This document shows, piece after piece, positions 43,901 through 53,588 of a stretch of DNA of 64,000 nt. The notes under the pieces were generated by a model. That model saw only the letters and a program-made list of their open reading frames with translations, had not been told where the DNA came from and did no database searches. How positions within the stretch are numbered: the stretch's first letter is position 1; each line of letters begins with the position of its first letter. The position numbers and the translations under genes were made by a program. The DNA comes from Roseiarcus sp963780825 (GTDB lineage Bacteria; Pseudomonadota; Alphaproteobacteria; Rhizobiales; Beijerinckiaceae), in NCBI GenBank assembly GCA_963780825.1, contig CAWADL010000014.1:1-64000 (forward strand), read 5' to 3'.

Positions 43901-44896
43901 ATGTCGAAGAAAAAACCTCTCGTGGTGGTCACGCGGCGGCTGCCGGAGGGTATCGAAACCCGCATGCGCGAACTGTTCGACGCGCGCCTCAATCTGCGCG
44001 ACGAATCGATGAGCGAAACCGAGATCGTCGACGCCATGAAAGAGGCCGACGTCCTCGTACCCACCATCACCGACCAGATCAACGCCGGCATGATCGCCCA
44101 GGCCGGCGAGTCGCTAAAACTGATCGCCAATTTCGGCAACGGCGTCGATCATATCGACGTGACCTCGGCGCTGCGGCGCGGCGTCACCGTCACCAACACG
44201 CCGGGCGTGCTGACCGAAGACACCGCCGACATGACGATGGCGCTGATCCTCTCCACCGCGCGCCGGATGGCCGAGGGCGCGCGCGCGATCCCCGAGGGGA
44301 ACTGGCACGGCTGGGCGCCGACCTGGATGCTCGGGCGGCGGATCACCGGCAAGCGGCTCGGCATCGTCGGCATGGGGCGGATCGGGCAGGCGGTGGCGCG
44401 AAGGGCCCGCGCGTTCGGGCTGTCGATCCACTATCACAACCGCCGCCGCGTCGCCGCGCAGATCGAGGAGACGCTGGAGGCGACCTACTGGGATTCGCTC
44501 GACCAGATGCTGGCGCGGATGGATTTCATCTCGATCAACTGCCCGCATACGCCGGCGACCTTCCATCTGCTGTCGGCGCGGCGGCTCAAATATCTGCGGC
44601 CGGAGGCGATCGTCGTGAACACCGCGCGCGGCGAGGTGGTCGACGAGAACGCGCTGATCCGCATGCTGGAGGCCGACGAGATCGCCGGCGCCGGTCTGGA
44701 TGTGTTCGAGCAGGAGCCGGTGGTTTCGGAAAAGCTCGTCGCGCTGGCGAGATCCGGCAAGGTGACGCTGCTGCCGCATATGGGCTCGGCGACCCACGAA
44801 GGCCGCAACGACATGGGCGAGAAGGTGATCGTCAACATCAAGACGTTCATGGACGGCCACCGTCCGCCGGACCGCGTGCTGCCGGGCATGCTGTAG
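43901..44896 (+). CDS. D-2-hydroxyacid dehydrogenase (glyoxylate/hydroxypyruvate reductase type)
   Basis: A 331-residue NAD(P)-dependent reductase of the D-isomer family. The coenzyme motif is GKRLGIVGMGRIGQAVARRA. The catalytic arginine is in NTARGEVVDENAL, the glutamate in LDVFEQEP and the histidine in LLPHMGSATHEGR. GNGVDHIDV and TPGVLTEDTADMTM are typical of the glyoxylate reductase group. ATG 43901 is the natural start. It may link C2 metabolism with the serine or glyoxylate pathways (inference). Confidence 0.9.
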   Translation: MSKKKPLVVVTRRLPEGIETRMRELFDARLNLRDESMSETEIVDAMKEADVLVPTITDQINAGMIAQAGESLKLIANFGNGVDHIDVTSALRRGVTVTNTPGVLTEDTADMTMALILSTARRMAEGARAIPEGNWHGWAPTWMLGRRITGKRLGIVGMGRIGQAVARRARAFGLSIHYHNRRRVAAQIEETLEATYWDSLDQMLARMDFISINCPHTPATFHLLSARRLKYLRPEAIVVNTARGEVVDENALIRMLEADEIAGAGLDVFEQEPVVSEKLVALARSGKVTLLPHMGSATHEGRNDMGEKVIVNIKTFMDGHRPPDRVLPGML

Positions 44897-44929
44897 TTGG
44901 TCAAGCAGGGAGCAACTACGGGCGCCATT

Positions 44930-45022
44930 GTAGCCGCGGTCGCCGACCGCGGTCTGCGTGAGATCGTCCCTTTCCCGATAGAGACGATCGCGGCGAGACC
45001 GCGGTCGGCGACCGCGGCTACA
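44930..45022. repeat. Inverted repeat family A, copy 1
   Basis: TGTAGCCGCGGTCGCCGACC and the complementary GGTCGGCGACCGCGGCTACA are long outer arms; GATCGTCCC and GACGATC lie inside. Related copies are at 50006-50093 and 53589-53683. Confidence 0.8.
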
Positions 45023-45066
45023 GGTAGCGCCTGCGCGCTCGGGCCGATGACTTTCACGAGGCTTCG

Positions 45067-46067
45067 ATGAACACCCGCGCTTTCGGCCCGACGGGCGCTC
45101 GGGTGCATCCCGTCGGCCTCGGCTGCATGAGCCTATCCGGCTTCTACGGCCCGAGCAGCGAGACCGAGGCGATGCGCGTGCTCGCTGCCGCGCTCGATCT
45201 CGGCGTCGATTTCTGGGACACCGCCAACGTGTACGGCGAAGGCTTAAGCGAGACGCGGCTTGGCGCGTTCTTCGCCGAGGATCGCGGGCCGGCGCGAAAA
45301 AGTCACGCTCGCCACCAAGTTCAGCATCAGCCGCGCGCCGGACGGGAAGCGCTTCATCGACAACAGCGAAGCGCATATGATTGAGTCGCTCGACGGCTCG
45401 CTGAAGCGCCTCGGGGTCGAGCACGTCGATCTCTACTATGTCCACCGCCTCGATCCGCGCTTCCCGATCGAGGAGACGGTCGGCGCGCTGTCGCGGCAAG
45501 TCGAGAAGGGCAAGATCCGCGCGATCGGGCTTTCCGAGATGGCGCCCGACACGCTGCGCCGCGCCCACGCCGTTCACCCGATCGCCGCGATGCAATCGGA
45601 GTATTCACTGTGGGTGCGGTTTCCCGAACTCGGGATGCTGCAGACCTGCGCCGAACTCGGCGTCGCCTTCGTCGCGTTCTCGCCGGTCGCGCGCGGCGCG
45701 CTGAGCGGCGACGGTTCGCGATATCGACGCGCTGCCGGCGAGCGACTTCCGCAAGAACAACCCGCGCTTCACCGGCGAAAACTGGCGGCGCAATCTGGCG
45801 CGGATCGACGCCTATGTCGCGCTGGCGAAATCGTTCGAGCGCGACCCTTGCGAACTCGCCATCGCCTGGGCGCTGGCGCAAGGCGAGCATGTGCTGACCA
45901 TTCCCGGCACGCGCTATCCGGAAAACCTCGCCCACAACGCCCGCGCGGCGGAACGGCCGTTGACTCCGGAAGAAGCTGCGGCGTTAGAGCGCGTTCTGCC
46001 TGTCGGCTGGGCGGCGGGAGACCGCTACACCGACGCGCAATGGGCGAACATCGAGCGCTATTGCTGA
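45067..46067 (+). pseudogene. Aldo/keto reductase, two frameshifts
   Basis: An AKR13-type reductase of about 330 residues. It starts MNTRAFGPTGARVHPVGLGC and has the catalytic Asp and Tyr in DFWDTANVYGEG. The frame changes near 45290, continuing REKVTLATKFSISRAPDG, and DLYYVHRLDP and FVAFSPVARGALSG follow. It changes again near 45715, continuing RDIDALPASDFRKNNPRF and ELAIAWALAQGEHVLTIPGT to the TGA at 46065. Both breaks can be healed by removing one base. NADPH-dependent reduction of aldehydes or ketones is expected; the substrate is unknown. Confidence 0.85.
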
Positions 46068-46068
46068 G

Positions 46069-46151
46069 CGCCCCCTGGGAGCCGCGCGCTCTTGGGTTGA
46101 GCTGAGAGGCCTGCCGTTTCGCCCCACGAAGCGCGCGGTCCCAGGGGGCGC
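46069..46151. repeat. Inverted repeat family E, copy 2
   Basis: CGCCCCCTGGGAGCCGCGCGC and GCGCGCGGTCCCAGGGGGCG arms flank about 40 bases, starting two bases after the aldo/keto reductase stop. It may end that transcript. Confidence 0.65.
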
Positions 46152-46198
46152 TGCTCATTTCCGTTGCGTTCTGGCCAACTGGCCGGCAATGTCGCGTC

Positions 46199-46741
46199 AT
46201 GGAGGCCGCGCCCGATCTCGCCGACTTGATGCGCCGCGTCGCCGCGCAGGACCGCGCGGCGTTCGCGGAGCTCTATCGCGCGACGTCTTCGAAACTTTTC
46301 GCGGTGGTGTCCCGTATCCTTCCTGGCGGCGACGCGAGCGAGGTGGTTCAGGAGGCCTACGTGAAAATCTGGCAGCGGGCCACAGACTTCGACGCCGCGA
46401 AGGGCTCGCCTCTCGCCTGGATGACGACCATCGCGCGCAATCGCGCGCTCGACGAGGCGCGGAAGACGAAGCCTGTGTCGTTGGAAGACATGCCCGACGG
46501 TTTCGAGCTGGCGGGAGAGTTCGTTGATCCTCTAGCGACGCGCGACCGAAAGGAAGCTTATGCCGCGCTGTTGCGCTGTCTGAACGGCCTCGAGCCCGAG
46601 CGGCGCGAGTTGATCCTGCTCGCTTATTACCGGGGCGCGAGCCGAGAAGCGCTATCAACCAAGTTCAACGCGCCGGTGGGAACGGTCAAAACCTGGCTTC
46701 GCCGGAGTCTGGCCCAACTAAAGGACTGTTTGTCGTCATGA
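46199..46741 (+). CDS. ECF RNA polymerase sigma factor, SigK-like
   Basis: A 180-residue extracytoplasmic-function sigma factor. Region 2 reads FAELYRATSSKLFAVVSRIL, VVQEAYVKIWQRA and SPLAWMTTIARNRALDEARK. Region 4 reads LEPERRELILLAYYRGASRE, FNAPVGTVKTWLRRSL. The stop overlaps the start of the anti-sigma gene as ATGA. Translational coupling with an RskA-type anti-sigma factor indicates control by membrane sequestration. Confidence 0.92.
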   Translation: MEAAPDLADLMRRVAAQDRAAFAELYRATSSKLFAVVSRILPGGDASEVVQEAYVKIWQRATDFDAAKGSPLAWMTTIARNRALDEARKTKPVSLEDMPDGFELAGEFVDPLATRDRKEAYAALLRCLNGLEPERRELILLAYYRGASREALSTKFNAPVGTVKTWLRRSLAQLKDCLSS

Positions 46742-47446
46742 GCCTGCCCGAAGACGACGAAGGGCTGGCCGCCGAATACGTGCTCGGCACCCTCGACGCC
46801 GCCGAGCGCGCCGCCGTCGCCGCCCGCCGCCTGCGCGAGCCTGAGCTCGACGACGCCATCTCGGCCTGGGAGGCGCGGCTTGCTCCGCTCAGCGAAGCCG
46901 CGTCGCCTCAAGCACCGCCGCCGGGGCTTTTCGCGCGCATCGAGGCGCGACTGGGCGCAGCCAATCCTGTCGTCGATCTCACAAGTATCCTCAGCGCCCG
47001 GCTCGCGCGCTGGCGAGCGGCGGCCGCAAGCGCCGGTGTGCTTGCCGCGGCTCTCGCCGCCTCGCTGGTCGTCGTCGTCGCCACGCGACCCACTGTCCCG
47101 CATCAGTTCGTCGCCGTCCTGCAAAAAGGCCCCGACGAGCCGGCGTTCGCGATGACCGTCGACGTCGACAAGCAGGAATTCACCGTGCGGCCGGTTTCCG
47201 CCAAGCCGCCCGAGGGCAAGTCTTACGAGCTATGGATCATCGCGCCGAAGCTCGGCGCTCCGAAGTCACTCGGCGTGATTGATGCAAACGCCGTCAGTCC
47301 GCGAGCGGCGGCTGTCGGCTTATGATCCGAGCGTTGTCCGCGAAGCTACCTACGCGGTCACATTGGAGCCGCAGGGCGGCTCGCCGAATGGCGCGCCTTC
47401 GGGTGCGCCGGTGTTTGTCGGCAAGCTGATTCCTGTCGGACCTTGA
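46738..47446 (+). pseudogene. RskA-type anti-sigma factor, frameshifted near 47300
   Basis: The cytoplasmic zinc-less anti-sigma domain reads LAAEYVLGTLDAAERAAVAARR, with one transmembrane segment (AASAGVLAAALAASLVVVVAT) near residue 105. The periplasmic RskA domain follows (FAMTVDVDKQEFTVRPV, GKSYELWIIAP). The last part lies in another frame: RRLSAYDPSVVREATYAVTLEP, GGSPNGAPSGAPVFVGKLIPV. Joined length is about 235 residues, normal for the family. It should hold the upstream sigma factor inactive until signal-dependent proteolysis. Confidence 0.85.
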
Positions 47447-47457
47447 TTCCTTCACCC

Positions 47458-47564
47458 GTCATTGCGGGGAGCGAAGCGACGCGGCAACCCATACGGCGGC
47501 AGGCGCCCTTTCGGTTAGCCGACGATCTCACGAGGCTGGATTGCTTCGCTTCGCTCGCAATGAC
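47458..47564. repeat. Inverted repeat family B, copy 2
   Basis: The left arm CGTCATTGCGGGGAGCGAAG and a right arm ending CGCTTCGCTCGCAATGACG flank a middle similar to that of the copy at 57983-58092. It lies between the convergent anti-sigma and ribonuclease D genes. Confidence 0.75.
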
Positions 47565-47579
47565 GGTAGAAGCGAACTC

Positions 47580-48200
47580 TCAAGGCGAAGAGTGTGCGAA
47601 AATGTCCATCGCCTCGAAGCCAGCGAGATCGAGCCGCACCCGCTCAGGCAGATAAGCGAAGGCCGCCTTCGCAAGCCCATCTCGCCCCTCGCGCGCCAGT
47701 ATCACGTCGAGCTTCTCGCGTAGCGCGTGCAAATGCAGCACGTCGGAAGCGGCGTAGGCGAGCTGCGCCTCGCTGAGCGACGAGGCGCCCCAGTCCGAGC
47801 TCTGCTGTTGTTTGGAGAGATCGACGCCAACCAGCTCCTTGACGAGCTCCTTCAACCCGTGGCGATCCGTGTAAGTGCGCGCCAGTTTCGAGGCGATCTT
47901 CGTGCAATAGACCGGCGCCGGCATGACGCCGAAGGCGTTGGTGAGCACGCCCATGTCGAAGCGCCCGAAATGAAACAGTTTCAGCACCTGCGGATCGCCG
48001 AGCATCGCCGCCAGTCGCGGCGCGGCGCGCTGGCCGGCGGCGATCCTGACCACCTCCGCCGACCCGTCGCCGCGGCTCATCTGCACGACGCACAGCCGGT
48101 CACGCGCCAGCGCCAGGCCCATCGTCTCGGTGTCGATCGCTACGATCGGCCCGAGATCGAGCCCCTCGGGCAGATCGCCCTCATGCAACCTGACGCTCAT
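47580..48200 (-). CDS. Ribonuclease D-like 3'-5' exonuclease (single-domain)
   Basis: A 206-residue DEDDy exonuclease. Exo I is IVAIDTETMGLAL, Exo II KLFHFGRFDMGVL, and Exo III LAYAASDVLHLHAL with the catalytic tyrosine-type layout. It lacks the HRDC domains of full RNase D, which is usual for the short alphaproteobacterial form. A role in tRNA or structured RNA 3' trimming is expected from the family. Confidence 0.88.
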   Translation of the reverse strand: MSVRLHEGDLPEGLDLGPIVAIDTETMGLALARDRLCVVQMSRGDGSAEVVRIAAGQRAAPRLAAMLGDPQVLKLFHFGRFDMGVLTNAFGVMPAPVYCTKIASKLARTYTDRHGLKELVKELVGVDLSKQQQSSDWGASSLSEAQLAYAASDVLHLHALREKLDVILAREGRDGLAKAAFAYLPERVRLDLAGFEAMDIFAHSSP

Positions 48201-48352
48201 CGCTTCCGTCCGAATTCCCTAAGCCATTGAACGAAAAAGTTTTTTCGTTGCAAAGGCGCAAGCCGTCGGCTTATCAGCGGCTCGCTCGGGCGTCAATGCA
48301 GCATCATAGGGAATACGCGGCGGAGGGTATATCGCTCCGCCGCGTGTATCGC

Positions 48353-49958
48353 CTACTCCGCCGGAGTCGCCGATAACTGCCCATGTCCATGCGCCATTTC
48401 AGGCTCGGCCGGGGAGACATGCGCATATTTGTCGAAAGCAAACAGCATCGCGGAGACCCCGAGATAGCCGAGCGCAACTATCGGCGATTGCGCGATGCCG
48501 ATTTCCTCACCGTGGATGAAGCCGAAGAAGGTGAGCACCGCGCCCGCGAGCGCGAACCAACCCGCCTTGTCGAGCTGGCGTTCGATGATGAACACCGTAA
48601 CGGCGCCCAGGATGATGCCGGCCAGCGTCGCCCCGCCGCCTAGCGTTGCCAACCCGTGGTAGAGAACGCCGGTGTTGCCGAGCTTGTCGAAGCCGACCGC
48701 AGCCGCGTTCGTCCCCGCCGCGCCGAGCGCGCCATCAATCATCGTCTTACCCCAGGCGGCCACCTGCGGCATCATGGCCAGGATGATCGCCGGCGCATGA
48801 CTGCGCGGCAATTCCTGGAAGGCCTGCGATCCAATCAGCATGCCGATGTAGAGCAGGATCGGCAGGATCGCCACCACGGGGATCAGGCTGCTGACCAGCG
48901 CCGCGATACCGAGCCAGGTCAGAACCAGAACCATCACGCCGGTCGCCGCGGAATAGCCGATGCGCCCGCCCATCGCCTTCCAGCCGGGATGGCCGATGTA
49001 GACGGCGTTGATGAAGGGATTGCCGAGCAGGCAACCAATCAGGCTGATGATGCCGTCCGCGGTGAGCACCTGCGTAGTGGGGAACGAGTCCCCGGCCGCG
49101 GCGGCGCTTTCGACATTGTCCATGGCCTCGACGAGGTCATAGATGCCGAAGGGTATCGCCGTGACGAGAATGATGCCCGAGATATTTGAAACCGTCGAAC
49201 ACATGCTCGACGGCGGGAATCGGGATTGAAAAACCGAAATGCGACACTGCGTCGCCGACGGCGCCGAATGTCAGGCCGCCGTACCCCAAGCCAAACAGAT
49301 TGGAGCCCCACGCGATGACCGTGCCGGCCAATATCGCCACCAAGCCGCCGGGAACGCCTTGATAGTAGCGCACGCCGCCAAACCAATTGGCGAGGATGAT
49401 CGCGAAACAAACCAGGCCGATAAGCGGCGTCTCGAACATCTGCAAGCCGGGACGCATCGAGATAAAGGTAATCGAGATACCCGCGAGCGAGCCTAGCAAC
49501 GCCGCGCGCGGGGTGATCTTGCGGATCACAGGCGCGATGAACCCGCCGGCCATCAGCACAAAGCTCTGCACGAACACCCAGGTCAGGCCGGCTTCCCACG
49601 CCTGCACCGGATCGTTGGTCTTGCCGAGGATCGGTAGCATGACGACGAAGGTGACAACGAACATATGCGGCACGCTGATGCCCGAGGGCAGCGCGCATAC
49701 GTCATTGCGGCCGGTCTTCTTGGCGAGGCGATAGCCGAGCCAAGCGTAGTAGACCGTGCTGAGGAACAGCATCAGACCCGTTGCGGGCAGGATGCGCCCG
49801 AACACCAGCAAATCCGGCATTTTCAGCACGTAGCGAAGCAGTCCCGTCAGCACCAGCACGTTGACGAGGATGTTTGTTCCAAAGCCGAAGAATGCGTTCC
49901 AGTCGCCGGGAACCCACAGTCGGTCTCCCGTCTTTGTGGTCATCGCTGCGCTTGACAT
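48353..49958 (-). pseudogene. NCS2/xanthine-uracil-type permease, frameshifted near 49195
   Basis: A polytopic membrane transporter of about 535 residues. The first half reads GDWNAFFGFGTNILVNVLVL, RNDVCALPSGISVPHMFVV and LGSLAGISITFISMRPG. After VFDGFKYLG the frame changes and continues IILVTAIPFGIYDLVEAMDNVESA and LGNPFINAVYIGHPGWKAMGGRIGYS. One extra G in CTCGGGCATC explains it. The sequence is closer to AzgA-like or uncharacterised permeases than to UraA. Next to a biuret-hydrolase-like enzyme it may import a ureide or purine-related compound. Confidence 0.78.
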
Positions 49959-50005
49959 CGTCCCACTCCTTCGCTGCTTGATATTTTATATTGGGCGCGC
50001 GCAAC

Positions 50006-50093
50006 TGTAGCCGCGGTCGTCGACCGCGGTCTCACGTGTGATCGCCCCTATCGACGATCACGGCGAGACCGCGGTCAGCGACCGCGGCTACAG
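50006..50093. repeat. Inverted repeat family A, copy 2
   Basis: TGTAGCCGCGGTCGTCGACC and GGTCAGCGACCGCGGCTACA arms. The right arm overlaps the last codons of the following minus-strand hydrolase gene, whose TAG stop lies inside the repeat. Confidence 0.8.
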
Positions 50094-50774
50094 CGCCGCT
50101 AAAATAGCTTCCGAATTCGTGACCCAACCAAAGATGCCTCCCTGAGCCTTGATCATCTTCAGGCCCATCTCATGGAATTCAGGGAAGTAGGAACCCGCGC
50201 AATCGCCGGGAACCAAACAATCGTAGCCGCGGTCGTTAGCTTCGCGCACCGTCGTGTTGACGCAGACTTCGGTGGTCACGCCGGTGACGACGAGTTGTTT
50301 GATGCCTCGATGCTGCAGGATTGAATGAAGATCGGTAGCGTAGAAAGCGCCCTTGCCGGGCTTGTCGATGACGGGTTCGCCGGGCTGCGGATAAAGCTCG
50401 GCGATGATGTCGTGACCAGCCTCGCCGCGGACCAGAATTCGGCCCATCGGACCGCTGTCGCCGATGCAGGTCGCGCTGCGACCTCTTATTTTCTTCGACG
50501 CGGGTAGATCCGTCAGATCAGGCCGATGGCCCTCTCGCGTGTGGATCACCAGCAGGCCGGCGTCTCGCCAGGCGGTCAACAATCGGCGGTTGGGCGCAAT
50601 CGTTCGGCGCAACTGGGAGACGTCGTTGCCGAGCATTTCCCCGAAGCCGCCGGGTTCGAGGAAATCGCGTTGCATATCGATGATCAGCAACGCGCAATGT
50701 TTGGGGTCCAGCGCGAACGGATAAGGCTCGGCTTCAACATTGGAGATCTCGGCCAAATCGCGCTCCTTCCACAA
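50088..50774 (-). CDS. Isochorismatase-fold cysteine hydrolase, biuret/ureide amidohydrolase-like
   Basis: A 228-residue cysteine hydrolase. The catalytic triad is visible as Asp in LLIIDMQRDFL, Lys in DKPGKGAFYATD and Cys in VTGVTTEVCVNTTVREAND. HTREGHRPDL, GRILVRGEAGHDII and ELYPQPGEPVIDKPG closely resemble biuret hydrolase BiuH and triuret hydrolase. The likely reaction is hydrolysis of a biuret- or ureide-type amide. It shares a locus with an NCS2-type permease and a divergent GntR regulator, a small uptake-and-degradation unit. The stop codon is supplied by an intergenic repeat. Confidence 0.82.
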   Translation of the reverse strand: MWKERDLAEISNVEAEPYPFALDPKHCALLIIDMQRDFLEPGGFGEMLGNDVSQLRRTIAPNRRLLTAWRDAGLLVIHTREGHRPDLTDLPASKKIRGRSATCIGDSGPMGRILVRGEAGHDIIAELYPQPGEPVIDKPGKGAFYATDLHSILQHRGIKQLVVTGVTTEVCVNTTVREANDRGYDCLVPGDCAGSYFPEFHEMGLKMIKAQGGIFGWVTNSEAILAAL

Positions 50775-50925
50775 TGATGCGTTTATCCACGCTGGCTCAA
50801 AGCAAGATCAGCGCCGAGCCGGCCGGCGATTGAATGAGCAGCGCCGAGACGACGCTTGCGCGCATCGCCAACCACGGCGGGGACGGCGTTTTTTCAACTG
50901 GATGCACAGACGCAAGCGGGCCTTT

Positions 50926-50999
50926 ACATGCGTATGCACAGGAGCAATTATGCGTGCACAAGGACCAATTTGCATGCCTATATGATAGTTATGTATGCT
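50926..50999. promoter_or_regulatory. Putative GntR operator region
   Basis: Between the hydrolase and the GntR gene, repeated ATGC-containing palindromic elements occur: ATGCGTATGCAC, ATGCGTGCAC, TTGCATGCC and TATGTATGC. FadR/VanR-type GntR proteins bind short palindromes around a TNGTNNNACNA core or TATGCATA-like sites, so this is a plausible divergent operator. The exact site is not determined. Confidence 0.4.
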
Positions 51000-51054
51000 G
51001 ATATTGTGTGCTAGAGACGCCCAAGAACTGGGCTCGCAGCAGATCGGGTTATCT

Positions 51055-51727
51055 TTGAAGCAGGTTGCAAATGAAGCGATCACCCAGGCGGATCGATTGG
51101 CCGAAGCGATCGCGGAATTCCGTGCTTTCTGGCGAATTCGAACCCGGCCTGCGCCTCGACGAGGGCATGCTTGCTGAGCGCTACGGAGTCTCCAGGACAC
51201 CGGTGCGAGAGGCGCTACGACAGCTCGCTTCAACCGGCCTGATCGAAGTCAAGCCGAGGCGCGGCGCGACGGTGGCGAAAGCGACCTCCGCGCAGCTTGA
51301 AAAGTTGTTCGGCGCCATGGCGGAGCTCGAGGCGACCTGTGCGCGCTTGTCGGCGATGAGCATGACGCCGTTCGAACGTCGTCGATTGCAGAATATGCAT
51401 GAGACGATGGCGGCGATCGTGCAGCGTGACGAGCGCGACGCTTATGCCGCGGCGAATGTCGGCTTTCATACGCAGGTCTATCTTGGCGCGCACAACGACG
51501 TGTTGGCTGATATCGCGACGGGCTTGCGCCGACGCGTGGCGCCTTTCCGGCGCGCGCAGTTCCGAACAGAGGGGCGGTTGTCGCGCTCGCATGCGGAACA
51601 CGCCGCAGTGGTCAAGGCGATACTCGCTTGCGATGCAGAGGCCGCACATGCGGCGATGTTTCATCACATGAGTTTGGTTGAGGACGCGTTCGGGTTGTTT
51701 GATGCAGCCCTGCGGGCGAGCGTATAG
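51055..51727 (+). pseudogene. GntR-family regulator (FadR subgroup), frameshifted at 51115
   Basis: The N-terminus reads KQVANEAITQADRLAEAIAE (start near TTG 51055 or earlier), then breaks at GAATTC 51115-51120. Removing one T gives AESVLSGEFEPGLRLDEGML and continues AERYGVSRTPVREALRQLASTGLIEVKP, the GntR winged helix. The FCD effector domain follows (LFGAMAELEATCARL, HTQVYLGAHND, HAEHAAVVKAILA). It is divergent from the hydrolase/permease genes and probably their ligand-responsive repressor. This is the fourth GAATTC-type break in the window. Confidence 0.85.
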
Positions 51728-52431
51728 GGTGGCTGCACCGGTCGCCGACACAATCCGACGTCAGTGCGCTATTCGGCGGAATCAGAAAGCGCGCTCGCCT
51801 AAACTGAGCATCATCGACATCCGGCGATTGATCAAGGCAAGCCGAACGATCGGCGCCACGTCGCCCGCAGAAGCGGTGTTCAACCGGATCGAGCAAAAGT
51901 TGCGCGCGATGACGGATTGACCGCGGCAAATGCGGTTTTCTCTAAGATTGGTCGAGTCCGACCTCAACGACAAAAGCGACGCACTCGATAATAATGTCTC
52001 CAACAATATTTTGCCCATCAAACCTCGGGCGAGCCCTGCCTTCGTCGGAGCAGAGTATTATTAAATATCAGTATCTTAGGAATTCAAGTTCCATGGTTTC
52101 AAATATTGTGGTAGTGTTCCGGCGTTAACGGAAGCTACGGTTTGCCCCGCCCCAAAAATAGGCGGACGGCAGAACCGGGTTCGAGGTAAAGAGGCGCGCC
52201 TCGCCTGGCGTCTGCCCAAACAACCAACGTCCGCGTTTGGGGCGCAACTGCCAAGGTGTCAAAGCGCGCGTTTCGTTTTCCATCGTGGCCGGACCTACGA
52301 CCTTGGCGGTTGCGTTGGCAAGTTGGGACACGATTTGCCACCCAACCTCATGATATCTCGCCTTCGCGACCTGTCCCTGACCCGCGCGCGCGTCTTTTTG
52401 CAGAGGTTCCCAGCCGCTCCCTTCTCAGCTC
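51728..52431. other. Gene-poor stretch with a short open frame
   Basis: About 700 bases without a convincing gene. An open frame to 51920 ends with SIIDIRRLIKASRTIGATSP and FNRIEQKLRAMTD, which could be a gene tail but has no clear start. The rest contains only unmatched open frames, and no repeat family of this window was recognised. Confidence 0.4.
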
Positions 52432-53493
52432 TCACGCGCTCGCCTGCCTCCCCGCGGCGAGCCAGCGCGCCTGCGCAGCGGCGTCATGCAGGAAAGTTAG
52501 CGCGCAGTAACGCCGGCCGCGCGTTATCGGCAGCGCCTCATGCAACAGCGAACAGGAGAACACGACCCCCGCGCCGGCTCGGGGACGGTAGCGCCGGTCG
52601 TTGTACTCGGGAAACATCACCGCCCCGCCGTCGTAGTCATCGTTCAGATTGATGGTCAGCGCGAACTGGCGGAAGGCGACGCTCGGCGCCGCGTTGTCGC
52701 GGTGCCGTTTGAAATAGCCGCCGCTGTCGTCGTAGCGGGCGAGCAGCAGCCGATCGGTGTGGGCGATCTCGACCTGGAACGCGCGCTTGATCTCGGGGAT
52801 GCAGCGCCCGACGATCCCCGCGAGCACCCGGTTCAGATAAGGATCGCGCGCGCCCAACACGAAGTCGAAGCGATGCTTCTTGCCGTAGTCGACCTTGTGC
52901 GCGAATTGGCCGGAGGCGTCGACAGAGGCCATGCCGCCGAATTCATGCGCGCTGGCCTCGAAATGCGCGATGAGGTCGCGGCAGAGTTCGGGGCTCAGGA
53001 TGTTTGGGATCGCCAGCACCGGCGCCGGCATCGGGTCGTCGTGCGGCGCCTCGCGCGGCAGAGCGGCGAGAACTGCGAGGAGCGCCGCACACGCCTCCGC
53101 ATCCCCAACCTCGGAGACAAACACGATACGGCCGGCGCGATCGAGCCCAACCAGCGCGGGCGCATCGCCGGAAAATCTCCAGCCCTCAAAGACGTCCGGC
53201 CGCGACAGCGCGATGCGCGGCGGCTCGATGGCTTCGGCGAACTCCGCAACACGCGAACTTTCGATGTCGAGCAGCGCGATCAGATCGGCGCCGATCTCGG
53301 CGAACTCGGCCGCGCGCGCCTGCAACGCTGCAAGCGTCGAGCGCGCGACGGACATCGGCAGGCGCCCGATGAGCGCGAGCGCCAGCGGCCGACCGGCTTG
53401 CGCGTCGAGCGAGAAGAACGTGCTGTCTGTGAACACGCCATGCGTCATCGGCGCCGAGGCGCCGAGCGACGCGGAGACCAGGCCTGACATCAT
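52432..53493 (-). CDS. 2OG-Fe(II) oxygenase fused to a redoxin-like domain
   Basis: A 353-residue protein. Residues 1 to about 145 look like a thioredoxin/AhpC-fold domain (GASAPMTHGVFTDSTFFSLD, RIVFVSEVGDAEAC) without an evident CxxC. The C-terminal part is a prolyl-4-hydroxylase-like dioxygenase. The iron ligands are HRD in GYFKRHRDNAAP and the distal His in SCSLLHEALPITRGRRYCALTF, with Arg/Lys for 2-oxoglutarate. DDYDGGAVMFPEY is the usual core strand. It hydroxylates an unknown target and stands alone on the minus strand. Confidence 0.85.
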   Translation of the reverse strand: MMSGLVSASLGASAPMTHGVFTDSTFFSLDAQAGRPLALALIGRLPMSVARSTLAALQARAAEFAEIGADLIALLDIESSRVAEFAEAIEPPRIALSRPDVFEGWRFSGDAPALVGLDRAGRIVFVSEVGDAEACAALLAVLAALPREAPHDDPMPAPVLAIPNILSPELCRDLIAHFEASAHEFGGMASVDASGQFAHKVDYGKKHRFDFVLGARDPYLNRVLAGIVGRCIPEIKRAFQVEIAHTDRLLLARYDDSGGYFKRHRDNAAPSVAFRQFALTINLNDDYDGGAVMFPEYNDRRYRPRAGAGVVFSCSLLHEALPITRGRRYCALTFLHDAAAQARWLAAGRQASA

Positions 53494-53588
53494 AGGTTGC
53501 CGCTTTCGAATGAACGCAGCGGAAAGTTTGAGCGCCCCGCCTTACGCCGGCCTTGCCTCTGCGAGAGTTGTGATCGTCCGGCGCCGTC

